Position numbers and translations under genes: made by a program. The notes under the pieces are model-generated. The model was not told the DNA's origin. It did not search any database and saw only the letters and a list, made by a program, of their open reading frames with translations. 64,000 nucleotides of DNA from Acanthococcus lagerstroemiae (lineage: Eukaryota; Arthropoda; Insecta; Hemiptera; Eriococcidae): the NCBI GenBank assembly GCA_031841125.1, contig CM063113.1, positions 20,667,312 to 20,731,311 of the forward strand, read 5' to 3'. Each line of letters starts with the position of its first letter. Positions within the stretch are counted from its first letter, which is position 1. Positions 10,459 through 21,656 of this stretch are shown piece after piece.

Positions 10459-10859
10459 CAGGGTGTCTAACAAATTTGAAAGTTGAAAATATTGACTTTT
10501 AATGGACTTTCATTAGGCTCTTTTCGGGCTTTTTATATGCGCAAAAATTGTGTTTGCGAGACATATAGTGATCGAAGTTGAGCTTTAGACAACACCATAG
10601 GCGCCGACTTGGCATTTTTTGAGGGGGGGGGGCGTCCCCCACATTTTGAAAGACGATTATTCGAATTTTCAAAGACAGGGATTTTTGACCGCTAGGACCG
10701 TGATAACTTTGATTCTGCCCCCCCGCCCTCCCATATTTTCCGTAAGTCGGCGCCTACGGACAACACCACATTACTAATATTCTTCATTTTTCAAACTTTA
10801 TTGAACCTGTACTAAATTATTGAACTTGTATTGAACGTATTGGCCCGGTAGACACCCTG
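10459..10859. mobile_element. CAGGGTGTC-ended element with 5-bp target duplication
   Basis: Left end CAGGGTGTCTA at 10459 and right end TAGACACCCTG ending at 10859 are inverted copies. The 5-mer ATATC is directly repeated on both sides (10454-10458 and 10860-10864). It is interrupted by a separate hAT-like element (10596-10758). It carries no coding frame. A longer relative with its own 5-bp duplication is at 17262-18423. Confidence 0.75.
10596..10758. mobile_element. Short hAT-like MITE nested in the CAGGGTGTC element
   Basis: The ends CATAGGCGCCGACTT (left) and CGTAGGCGCCGACTT (inverted right) differ at one position. The 8-bp duplication GACAACAC is exact (10588-10595 and 10759-10766). The 163-bp interior is G/C-run rich and non-coding. 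Confidence 0.85.
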
Positions 10860-12694
10860 ATATCGTTTAAAATGCCGATTACGTTTCACGTATCTACTCA
10901 CTCAGTTATCATCCCAAGGACACGAAAATGATTTAAATACTGAGAAGGCGGAGAGGAGGAGAGGACAAAAACTATTCAATTCTTACACATCCCAAATGGC
11001 CTCTTCTAGGATTGCTTCCTGGACGCGCCACTGAAACCCTCCCTATGCGTTTTATCGCAAATTCGGATCCGTAATAAATAACGAGGATCTTCAAATGGCA
11101 TAGTCTAGTTTCGTTTTCACCCCCCCCCCCCCACACACACACACAATGAGCCCACACTTACCACCATTTAGACAATTCAAAAAGAAAAGTCAGAGGTAAA
11201 GGAATAGGGTATTTCGGGTCGCTGATTACGAATGCCGCATCAGACTGATAATAAAGCCCCAATTTTAGGTTAATAAGTCAAAGGCTGTATCCAAGAAGGT
11301 CAAAACTGACTTAATTCGAAAAAACTAACGAAGTTTCGAAATAGGGGTATTCAGAATCGATTACTGAATATTATCAGACTTCTGATCCGACCATGATTTC
11401 GACCCAAAAAGCGAAACAACTTTTCAAGCAGAGTTAAGTTTGCCCTATTCAAATTTTAAATTAGGATTTTGGGATCAAATTAAGATGAAAGTCGTTTGGG
11501 AATATCATAGGGCATATCAGACTGATGATTTAAGGCCCTAGGTTAGCACTTGGGACATAGCAGAGGGGGCAGACTAGTGTTCGTTCCAGGTGCTCATTGC
11601 AACTTGTAGACAGTAGGTGGGTTAGTGAACCTTACTGCTGAGATTAGATGTGGTTCATCTTGTCCACCGTACACAGGCGGCTCCAAGCGCACACTGGGCG
11701 GGTGGTTTCCGAGGTGACAAAGGTCAGCCTTCCAGTAGCAGCCCGTCAGTAGCTCAAAGTTGGTGACGGAAAGATCCATCTTGTCGGCGCTGGCAAAGCA
11801 ACTAGCGGTTTGCCAAGCCAACATGTACACCTGCGGCTGGGGTGCGTCGCCTCCGCTCTGGACAACTACACTGGGGACACTGGTCTGACCTTCTGACAGG
11901 GGATGGCTACCTACTGCACGTTAGAAGTTGATTGGATCAAGAATCTAACGCGATTTTATAGTTCAACATCCCAAATTTAGGGGTAACTGCAAACCACCTC
12001 TCCGATTAAAAAAAGGAAACATTTTTCAATTGCCAGAAAAAAAACTTGACTTTGCCACTTGAAAATCTCCGAATCTCCGGTATCTATCCGACTTCGCGAT
12101 ATAAAAACACGGAGGCATTTTATGACATCCTGTATAGTATTTGTGGAGAGGAACAAAAATCTTCATGCGCACCAGGATGGTCTTCCACCTTCTTGCGTGG
12201 CCACACGTACCAATACGAGGAGGTGAGGGTAGGAAGCGCGTCGGTCATGGTGCATCCGAATTCTAGGTTAATGCTGGATGAGTATTACCTCGGTCAGTAG
12301 GATATCCCATACTAGCCCTGGCAGGACAGCGCTAATCCGAAGAAGAGAGGCAAAATGGGGGCTCGAGCCAGCCTTAATGCATCCCTCTCGTCACTGATGC
12401 GACACTCGAAAGGGTAGTTTCCGGGTCAGGGGTGAGGTGTCTGGGGAGCCACTTCGGTATGCGTGCATTGCCATATGCTCCGCCAAGAGAATAGGATGCT
12501 CTTCATTTTCGAATACCAGAATTCCGAAAACACGGTGCTTAAAATCTATTCCACTAAATGAAAATTTCTGCAAGCTACGTTTCAATTCGATCGAATTAGG
12601 GGAACACGAGCCCCATACCGCTGCTCCTTCGTGTGGTAAAATACAATGAGTTTCGACTGCTTTGGCTATACAAATGTTTATTTGTCACCTAAAT
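10860..12694. other. Intergenic with one candidate exon
   Basis: Apart from the minus-strand frame at 11594-11925 and the repeat shared with 4.7 kb at 12285-12470, I see no gene. A poly-C/CA run sits at 11120-11150. The plus frame 12046-12300 has no family I recognise and ends in the repeated block, so I do not call it. Confidence 0.35.
11594..11925 (-). CDS. Uncharacterised candidate 3'-terminal exon
   Basis: On the - strand an open frame of about 110 residues runs to a stop at 11594. It contains PQVYMLAWQTASCFASADK, then TGCYWKADLCHLGNHPPS and GGQDEPHLISAVRFTNPP. Unlike neighbouring frames, it has mixed composition with C, W, H and P and is not simple repeat. The frame opens just after CTAAC and TGCAG, which together look like a branch point and acceptor. 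I do not recognise the product. A fragment of an old transposable element is a real alternative, since the words around the putative acceptor resemble the repeat at 4.76 and 12.29 kb. Confidence 0.3.
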
Positions 12695-13149
12695 GAAGGC
12701 GTGAAGTTCAAAACATCCTATGTGCCAATTTTTGCAAAAGTGGTTTTGTGCATGCAAACTGTTCTAAGAACCGCCGCCCATACAATACTAAACATCCTAA
12801 GTGCCCATAGAGCCTCAAAGTACTTATAATTTTAACCCAAAGATCGCAGCACGCACATGTGCCGGCGAGCGATCCATGCAAAACATCCTAGCTCCGTTTG
12901 ATGTTGATGGCATTTGGATGTTTTGCTTTGTCTTTCCCATGGACTCAGGATGTGCGCAACATCAACCCTTATTTTCTCAGCTTAGGCATGACTGAGCCCC
13001 AAAATTTGTACATGGACATGTGTATGAAGTTTCAGAGAATTAGCTGAGCACCCTTGCCAAACCCACTCCCTTCACCTCAGCTGAAACAGTTTTTTGCTTT
13101 TGTAAACTTTTGACATTGCTACATAGGATGTTTTGAACTTCACGCCTTC
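12695..13149. mobile_element. MITE with 29-bp perfect inverted ends and 4-bp target duplication
   Basis: The left end begins GAAGGCGTGAAGTTC at 12695 and matches the inverted right end (13121-13149) perfectly over 29 bases. The 4-mer AAAT flanks both ends. The word AAACATCCTA or its complement recurs inside at about 12711, 12791, 12882, 12914, 12949 and 13123, a subterminal repeat pattern typical of transposase-binding sites. There is no coding frame. Confidence 0.8.
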
Positions 13150-13915
13150 AAATATACATCTGCGAGTTTTAAAAAGGTATTCTGATGCCCTTACAACAAA
13201 AATTTTATCAAGGTTTTTAAGTTAATGACTCCCGAGTGAAGAAGTCCAAAAATAGGCATTCAGTTTTTTCGATACGGGATTTGATGTGCATGTCTTCCAG
13301 GTCACTAAATACGTTTTCCGGATAAGTTTTTGGTTTCAACTTCCGGAAATGCCATTGGAGAAGATTGAAACTACATTCAGGTAATATTTTGAAGATGGTA
13401 ACAAATTAATGGGTTGCAAGGACAATGAATTCGATTTTGGAACAAACGGTCAAGTGCAGTAAAAATGAACTCGTGAATCGGATTCGGCGACTTCGAAAAC
13501 TTATAAATTGAAGATCATAAAATGACCCGAATGTTGTGTTACTTTTCCAGTAGTCATTTAGTGAGTCAACAACAAAAACTATCCCCAAAAACGGATCTGG
13601 TATCTTGAAAACCTACAAATCTCATACTGAAAAAATTAGTAGTATTTTTTCTACCCCATTTCTCAGCTCCCTAGGAATTATTAAATCCAAGGTCCATTTC
13701 AGTCTCCTCCCTCCCATTTCAAAGCAGAGATAAGACGCATACTAATTTCGTCAGTGCACGTACGTAAACACTCATATTTATGAAGTGTACGCACCCGTCC
13801 CACAAATCAAGAGAGGGGCTATTGGTAGTAGCCCCCTATTTTGAATTTTGGGATGAAAATGATACCAATTGTTAGCATTTCGTTAGTGTACGTCAGCATA
13901 CACATTAATGTATCG
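13150..13915. other. AT-rich intergenic stretch
   Basis: I see no gene, terminal repeats or RNA. Short frames on both strands are chance. Confidence 0.4.
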
Positions 13916-15137
13916 CAGGGTTGGGCATCTAGTCCACAAAACTGACTCGAGTCAAAGTCACGAGTCACTTATTTCGTTTAAACTCAAAGTCCGAGTCATG
14001 AGTCCACGATTTTAAAAGGAATCCTTTTACACTGATTTTACCCTTACTTTTCAATAGTGAGAGTGAGACATAATATCGATAGTCTGCCAGTTTATATCGT
14101 ACTATATACTCGGATCCAAAGCGCAAACCCGCTTTCATTATCAGGCTATCAGCAATCACCACAAAAAACAAGAACAACCACGGTTGGGAAAGCCAAAACT
14201 GAATCCGAAACTCGAAGTTTGAGAAATTGTGCTGTCTCTGAAGCCGAATCCGAAGCTACCTTGCGAGGGAAAAGCCGAAACTGAAAATAATACAATTTTA
14301 CTGAAGCTGAAACGAAGCCGGAATGTATCAGATTCGAATGGCTTCGGTTTTGGATTTTGACGTATATCCACTTAAAAATGTCCCGGGAAAAGTACCCAAC
14401 GCGTTGAGATCAATATTTTATGAGTTGGAAATGGACCTTAAATTTGAGTGATTTATGGCACGTTTCTCAGATCACTTGATTGACCCACAAATATCTATAA
14501 CAAGAAAGATAAAATACCAGTATACCAGCCGAACCAGTATTCAGGTGACGAGAAGTCGAAACTCGAAGCTGAAGCTGAAGCCGAAACTGAAGCTGAAGTA
14601 ATCATATCAGTGAAGCTGTATCCGAAACCGAAAGTACAACATGAACATTTCTGAAGCCGAAACCGAATCTGAAAGATCCTTTCAGTTTGCAATTAAGCTG
14701 AATCCGGATCTAAGTTCATAAGTTTGCTTTCCCAACCCCGAGTACAACTACAAGCACTAGGTCAGATCACTTCTCACTTTTTTCTAACGCACGGACTGTC
14801 ACAAGAAAAAGACAACTAAAATGTGTCTTTCCTGTCTTACTTTGTGATTGAGATAACGCACTTTTCATGTAACGGGCTTTTATCTATTGTTATAAGAAAA
14901 ATGCCTTTACAGAGGGTCTTTTAGTTCTCCTTTACTTCTGACAATCTGTGCGACTGTATTTTCCAGCTTCCAGGGTTGCAAATTATAAATTTGTATCTTG
15001 CAATTTGCAAAATTCATGATTCAAATTTTGAAATCAAAGAATTATTGCCAAAGTAAAGGACTCTTAAATTTGAGGCTGTAAACAAGTAAAAATCAAGTCA
15101 CAAGTCCCAAATAAGGACTCGAGTCCTGCCCAACCCT
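13916..15137. mobile_element. hAT-like element with GAAGCY hexamer tracts
   Basis: The left end CAGGGTTGGGCA at 13916 and the inverted right end TAGGGTTGGGCA (ending at 15137) match at 11 of 12 bases, followed on both sides by ACTCGAGTC-type words. CAGGGTTGGGCA-type ends are common in hAT elements. The interior has two tracts of degenerate GAAGCTGAAGCC hexamers (14190-14310 and 14550-14690), which explain the phenylalanine/serine-rich open frames on the - strand. I did not find a convincing target duplication. Confidence 0.55.
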
Positions 15138-17261
15138 AAATCTATGCACATTCGGGAGGCTCAAAAAATTTTTTTGAATTGTTGCACTCTCAAGGGCTAA
15201 GTTTACTCAGCAAGTATAAAAATGCATTAGTCCAAATCTGTCAGACATCGCGATGTAGGAGTTGCGCACCAAAGGGAAATTGGAACATAAGGTTTCGTAT
15301 AAGAAAATCGACAAATTCACAATAAAGAAATCCTGAAAATTAAACTTTGCTCAGGTAAAAACAAATTATTCTCTATAAAGCAACAATGAAATACCTCTAT
15401 CGAGTTTCCAAGAAATACAGGTAATGACCATTCACAGAAATCGAAGGACTTTTCATTTTTTTATTTTAATTTCAGCACTTTTCAGGACTTTTAGGATCTA
15501 CTTTTGAAATTCAAGACTTTTCAGCACCTGTAGACACCCTGTATTACAGATCGTAGCAACAAAATAGAGTACATATAAATATGTACGAACATGGCATAGC
15601 TTTTGCACTCAGAATATATTTTTTGAGGATATTCTACATGAACTCTTCTAAAGACTCCATTAAAGGATCAGGACTTGAAAATTACAAATCAACACTTCAA
15701 ATATACCCACAATAAGAGTTTCTCGAGTCGGTGATTTCATTTTTTAAGTTGTTCTGGTCTCCCACCCGTATTGGTCCACGAGGACGGGAACATGAAATAT
15801 CTGAATTTATAAATGGCTGGCTTTAAATATATCAAAACCAGGGTTTTCAGAGTCAATGATTTCACTTTTGTTGGTAACATTGAATACGCTCTGACAGATA
15901 TTGGAATCAGCGCAGCCATTTATAAAAGTTGGTCCTCACCTTTTTGTGTCCTTCGTAGTGGTCAGAAGCGAGAGGTTTTGCGTGTTTTTTGAAATTAAAA
16001 AAAGCAAACCTGATATGGTTCTATCAGATGAATCCTGGCCACACCTTGAAACCCGACTTTTCCGTCGCTGTTGCACGGTGCTTTCAGATTTATGTAAACA
16101 ATCTGAGATTCGAAATTTTTGATGTCCATCATAGTGTCGTTCATAACATCACCATGAGCGATGGTGGTATCGAAATTTAAACTGCAGGTGAGTACCTGAG
16201 GGTGTCCTCATTCAATGAGTCTATTCTACACAGTCGTTAAAAACATACAACTCTTGCTCAGGGAAGAATTATCCAGTCTCAATAGACTGTTCTTACTTTA
16301 ATTATTGTGACCACTACGAAGGACCTGCATTCTTGTTTCGGTAATGTGCTCTTTATCATTTCCATTGTCCTAATGACTGAAAAACACAGTGAATGGTTCT
16401 TGTAGGTGCACTGATTCGCTGGTGCTCCCAACATGACCTTAACAAGACAGGAAAGACTTCGGCGGAAGCGACTTGCCCAAAGAAAGCGGAGGAAGGAGAT
16501 ACAGAAGGATCCAGAGAGGTTGAAGTTCAAAGGCTCAGAAACCCCATTCCAAGGACACCTCCTGTTGCACCACTTACACAGAATCACTCCATATAATGTA
16601 TATTACCATTTCCCATCAAAACATTTTTCAAATTGTGAAATCAGAATTGAGTCCCCCCCCCCACCCCAAAAAAATTGAAATAACCAGTTTGGTAGGATTG
16701 CCCTTATTCGGTTGATCTACGCCCGACCACGAATTTTGAAGGGTCTTGTATGCTATTTCTACACCGCGGTCGGAAAATGACCAAGTACAGTGATGGACCA
16801 ACCGATGAATACCATTTCCGAAGACAAAGTAGAAACTTTCTGAACTTCTAGAATTACCAAGGTTGTCTGATTTATCATAATAACTCTCACGGAGCAGATA
16901 ATAATTTTTTTTTAACCTTACACCACTCATTAAACGCGGTCTATTCTGAGCACAGCAAAACAGGATAAGAATGTAGATATCAATAGTACAAGAAGAATAA
17001 CGGTGTTATTAGTATCTTGATTCGGTCGCTCGTATCTTTGTGATTGATCAAATGAATAATACTCATAATCAGGCAGCTTCAAAAGGTTCCACTACAGACT
17101 GAATACAAAATCGTCCGACCGAAGTTTCATCATCATTGTAGGTAGACTTCCCTGAAGGATATAGCTTTCGATGAGGACAATAAACTTCAATAAAGAAACG
17201 CGTTAAATTTCAGCAAATTTCAAATTTTGTGTAAATTTGATTTTCTTGTTTCCAGTGTTTA
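15138..17261. other. Intergenic with repeat remnants
   Basis: A right end of the CAGGGTGTC family (GTAGACACCCTG) lies at 15530-15541 without a clear left partner. The plus frames at 15989-16180 and 16433-16678 (the latter starting with a run of R and K) may be old transposon coding sequence, but I cannot place them. I see nothing else. Confidence 0.4.
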
Positions 17262-18423
17262 CAGGGTGTCCGCTGGATTTGGGAAACAAAATATCTTGAC
17301 TTTTCATGTATCATGGGGGATATAAAAAGGAAGTGGAAGAGGAAGGGGCAAACTCGGCGCTGGCTTACTACAGAGCGCGCTGAACTTCCATAACAAATGA
17401 ATCGGCGCAAGCAAAAACAGGTTAAGTCACCGATTTTGCCAAAATCAGTTCTATGCACGGGCAACACTGTCATACCAAGACCGACACATAGGAAAAATAC
17501 TGGCTCAACTCGTCGAACCATTGTGCCAAAAAAACATGTTTGAAATTTTCATCGCGGAAAAACAGGTTAAGTCCATTTTTTTTTCATGCAAGACTAGGTT
17601 AAGTCCACAGTTGTTCTTATCAAACCACATGTTGATGGTCGTGCATGTCTATGGTTTTTGTAATATTTCGCTTGTGCTTGATTGTACCTTTGACCAATGA
17701 ATTTCGTTTCATTATGGAGGAAAATTCCCTACAATCTATTTCTGCCAAACAGGCAAAACAGAGTCCGGTAAGAAAAAAAGTTAAAGTATGACATAATTCT
17801 TAATAAAGAAGAGAAAGTGAAACGTTTGCCGTAATGAATTGTTATTAGGTATTTCGTAAGATTTGAAAGAAAGTTTTGAATAAAATTAAAATTTTGATTT
17901 GTAATTTCGATTATTTTGTAAGATTTATAATAAAGCATGCAATTATCGTACATTATGATGTAAAAGGTGAGTTTTCCCCTAAATAGAACTAATTCTGAAG
18001 ATTTTCCCAAAAATTTTTCATAGACAGGATTTTTTAGAACTTTGCGCGTGAAAACAGGTTAAGTCCATTTTTCTTTTTGCAATATCTCGCTAGCGCTAAC
18101 AGATACACGAAAATCGAGACCGGAACATTTTTCTCATCAAAAATACCATATTTGGACCTAGTCATACCGAGCGTCAGTGTTACCACTTTGCCGTAAACAT
18201 TTTTTTACTCTCCTGTAAAATTTCAAAAATATGACAATCTGATTTTGCATGCACCTATTCAAATATTCACTGAATATTTTTTTCTAATTAAATGAATAAA
18301 ACTGATTTTTTTTTTGTAATGGAAATAATATTGTGAACTATAACATGATGAAATATCATGTCTTTTCATGACTTTCATGGCAATTTTTTGAAATCATGAC
18401 CTTTCAGGCCAGTAGACATCTTG
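17262..18423. mobile_element. Longer CAGGGTGTC-ended element, 5-bp duplication, AGGTTAAGTCC repeats
   Basis: The left end CAGGGTGTCCGC at 17262 and the right end GTAGACATCTTG ending at 18423 are inverted relatives of the 10459-10859 ends. The 5-mer GTTTA is duplicated exactly (17257-17261 and 18424-18428). Inside, the word AGGTTAAGTCC or AGGTTAAGTCA occurs at about 17421, 17565, 17597 and 18056, usually preceded by AAAAC and followed by a T-run. Minus frames here (17210-17521, 17729-18010) are not recognisable proteins. Confidence 0.75.
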
Positions 18424-20969
18424 GTTTAGCAAGTTTTGTATTTGTTATCTATATACGAATTTTTACACAGTGAGCTGCATTACGAAATACTTTGGAGCCT
18501 CCCCATCTCCTCTCTGTCTCTCTCTCTTTGGCACGTCCTCGCTTTCATTTTTCATATCATAAGAATTCTGCTTCGGCTTGTACGTATAACCCTCGAATGA
18601 AAAATACCAGCATTTCCGGTTCAAGAAATTTAACTCCTTCAATTATGAAGACAAGCACTCCAGAACCACGTATCCAGGATAAACTTCCTATCTAGAAAGC
18701 GTAATGGCGTTTAAAGAATAAGATAAAAACGAATCTGCACAGTTTCAAATAAATATGTCATCGACAGGTAAGTCGCATGGAATACTATTAAAAAGAACTC
18801 ATTGGCCACATTTTCAACAGTTTCCAAAAGTTTGAAGTTTTTGTACACAAAAACCTAGTATTAACACCACCGCTGGGAGGGGGGGGGGGACTCCAGGATC
18901 CGAGACTGACTGACAGACCGACAGCTTTCAGTCAAACAGTTAAGTAACCACATAAAGAACCAACCAATGAGCCAGAAACACGGTCAGTTACTTAGTCAAT
19001 CATCAGTGTGTCAGACAGACAGACAAAAATCCAGATAGATACAATGACAGAAAGCAAGCGCAAGGAGCAGAATGAAGCCCTTCAGTACTCATTTCTCAAG
19101 CTTGGCCGCTTTGTAGTCCAATCCAAATGACGACACTCGCATAATTTGTTTCGATCCCCAATTCAGTTCAAGGAGCTTGTAGTCCAATCCAAATGCTGAC
19201 ACTCGCATAATTTGTTTCGATCCCCAATTCAGTACAAGGAGCTTTACTTTCAGTCTATCAGTCAGGTTCTAAGTTTCATTTCCTGACCGTTTGGCAATCT
19301 AGTCCTAATGTCAACAATAGCATAAATGGTCTCAACTCCTTAGGAACTGAACTCCAATTAAACTATCTGATTCTAAGTAATTCTGACTCATCAGTCAGTC
19401 TACTTTCTGGTTTATTCATCCATCTGCCTGGTTTCCTGCCAGCCCACCAATCCACGGTAGTATCAGTCGACATCTTTTTGTTTCGTTAGCTTTCTTTTTG
19501 TCCAACTGACAGTTCATTCCTGTGGCTATCCGATCTTGAAATAATAGATTTGTTTCTGTCACTTCTTGGATTTCAAGTAGTAGAACAGACAACTTATGAT
19601 TGAATAATACGCGAACGGTCGACTGTCAACCAAAGGAAAAGTTGGCTTTTGTTTCATTGTCACATTTGAAACAAGTTCCATTTCCACCTCAAATACAAAT
19701 TCAATAATATTTGTGATTCATTTTCTACCCCGATTTCAGTTCCGGGTTCGAAATCTTGTCCGACAAGTATTTTCATGAACAGATTGTAGAGGGTGTAGGA
19801 GGTCTATCAGTGATAACATCTCAGAGGCGTTTCTCGAGCCTTTCTAAAGCCTCCTCCTGTCTATAATAGTCTTTGATGCAGTAAGGACATTTCAGAGGGA
19901 TTTCTTGAGCCCTTCTGACGCCTTCGCCTACCTATATAGTCTTTCATGGTACCAATGTTTTCAACACTATTAAGTATCTAGATTTTGCTCAATGTTTTCA
20001 CTTGCTTCAGGTCGAATTATGGCAACCTCAACAAGCTCTCGAAATAAAAAACTACTAAAAATATACTCCACTGGAATTAATATGAAAAATTTCCAACTGT
20101 ACACATCTTGAGCATCCTGAAAAGCATCACATTCGAACACTGTACTTTTCCTTCTTCCAAGAACAATCATATCTACAATTCCCTTCAACATTCTTATCAG
20201 AGTGACTAATAGACTTGTAAACACTTCTGAATAACATGCACATTCAATATTTCAATCAATGATCAATGTAATCAGTTCTAATCAAATCGAGAGATTTGAT
20301 GAACAGACGCAGAGTAAGCAAACAAACGAAATCAGATTCCTAGTATTCACATGGTGTCGAATGCAAAGTCGCATACATACACTTAAATGATACCAGTCCC
20401 GTAGCGTGACTATTTCTCATGCGGAGCAACCATTTTCCCGAGAAAGGCGAATATAGGTAAACTGCAAATTTCACGCACAAAAAAAAGAAAAGAAGGTCTT
20501 GGCCTTTCTGCTAAGGAGTATCAATGCCCCCATTTATCCCCCCTCCCGCGGCACTGAAGGCTTGAATGATAATCACTGATGGTGTGGTATTCAACAACTG
20601 ACAAGGGCCAGGTTTCAGCAATATACAATTTTGAAGAAAGATCCCCCAGAACAATAATTCTAAAATCGAAGAACAAAACAACATTACTTTTAGAAATTAC
20701 AAACAAGTGCAGCATCACTCAATAAAAAGACACGCGATAAAGCGATAGCTAATGAATGCAGAATTTGAAGTATATTTCTTGACCCTCGACCACACGTCAC
20801 AAAGTTCACTGGGAGTGATTTTCAAGCTTTCTCTCCAAGCATAACAAACCATTTATCAAAGAAGTTCTTTTAAATTTTCGCGATGTTCGCTGAAGTACAC
20901 GTATAGTAGTTCTGCCGTAACACAAATGGTGATTGCACACACTAACATGGTCTCAGATTAGATAAAGTA
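18424..20969. other. Intergenic, low-complexity CAGT/CAGA words
   Basis: The part from 18880 to 19480 is rich in CAGTCA and CAGACAGA words and contains the 66-bp duplication listed separately. A weaker ~60-bp duplication lies around 19800-19940 (repeated TTTC, GAGCC, TCT and GCC words). The minus frame 19970-20224 is hydrophobic but has no recognisable family or splice context. Confidence 0.4.
19111..19242. repeat. 66-bp direct tandem duplication
   Basis: Two adjacent copies of a unit starting TTGTAGTCCAATCCAAATG begin at 19111 and 19177. They differ at only a few positions, so the duplication appears recent. Confidence 0.85.
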
Positions 20970-21656
20970 ATGGAAGTTTTCAAAGTGTACGCATTCTATC
21001 TTTTACTAGAGGCTACGCGGTGTCCGAACCAGGCTGTGGCGTCGTCTGAGCAGGCTCAGCTGAGGGAGATAATCAAAGATGTGATACACTCGATCGGCGG
21101 TAACTTACAGCAAGCGCATAATAAGCCGAAGGTGGCAAACTACAACATCGGGATCTTCGTAGCCACTAAGGGCACCGTCGAGGATATGCGGACTCTCGGA
21201 CCAGTCGGTAACATCAGCCACTTCGACATCAGCGGAAATCTGTACATAACTATGGGCTTTCGATTCGCCAAGTTGAATGCGAGATGGGCGGCAGCAACGT
21301 GTATGGATCTGCCTTGCCAACTGGTGATGAACATCAAGCGAAACGCTTTCTCGCTTAAACTCAGAATAGATCCGCGACAGAAAAAGATAGAATACGCGTT
21401 AAAAGTAACCGAAGTCGGCACTATCGAGATACAAGCCCACGATGTCAAAGGTTCCCGCTTCCTTTCCAATGAGCTGATCGCGGCCAGTTTAGAGGTAATG
21501 TCTACTATCGCCAATACCGAGTTACTCTTGACTAAAATCGCGACCATTATTAGAGAAAGTATACTACGTTTTAGATTATTTACGAGCGAAGATGTGATAC
21601 GAATTTCATCAAAAGTTACGCGACTTAATGAGATAAAAAGAATGAACATCTATTAG
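20970..21656 (+). CDS. Secreted protein, paralog of the gene at 6751 (group 7 allergen-like candidate)
   Basis: An uninterrupted 228-residue frame from ATG 20970 to TAG 21656. The N-terminus is a signal peptide (VYAFYLLLEA core), and no later membrane segment is present. It shares with the gene at 6751 a GIFxxTxG segment (G61-G68), then after about 45 residues the signature W106-x4-C111-x4-C116. There is one sequon at N81. The two proteins are nearly the same length, and the signatures fall at matching offsets. The C-terminal half lacks the extra cysteines of its partner, and the C-terminus is basic. Codon use is less GC-biased than in the partner. Family assignment to BPI-like lipid-binding proteins is inference; secretion and paralogy are better supported. 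Confidence 0.8.
   Translation: MEVFKVYAFYLLLEATRCPNQAVASSEQAQLREIIKDVIHSIGGNLQQAHNKPKVANYNIGIFVATKGTVEDMRTLGPVGNISHFDISGNLYITMGFRFAKLNARWAAATCMDLPCQLVMNIKRNAFSLKLRIDPRQKKIEYALKVTEVGTIEIQAHDVKGSRFLSNELIAASLEVMSTIANTELLLTKIATIIRESILRFRLFTSEDVIRISSKVTRLNEIKRMNIY

Noticed and set aside
16433..16678. Arg/Lys-rich plus frame resembling a basic DNA- or RNA-binding N-terminus
   Set aside because: It is short, with no domain after the basic run and low-complexity C-run sequence at its end; possibly a TE relic but not supportable.
19970..20224. 84-codon hydrophobic minus frame
   Set aside because: It has no recognisable receptor or transporter motif, no splice sites that extend it, and a length within chance for AT-rich DNA.
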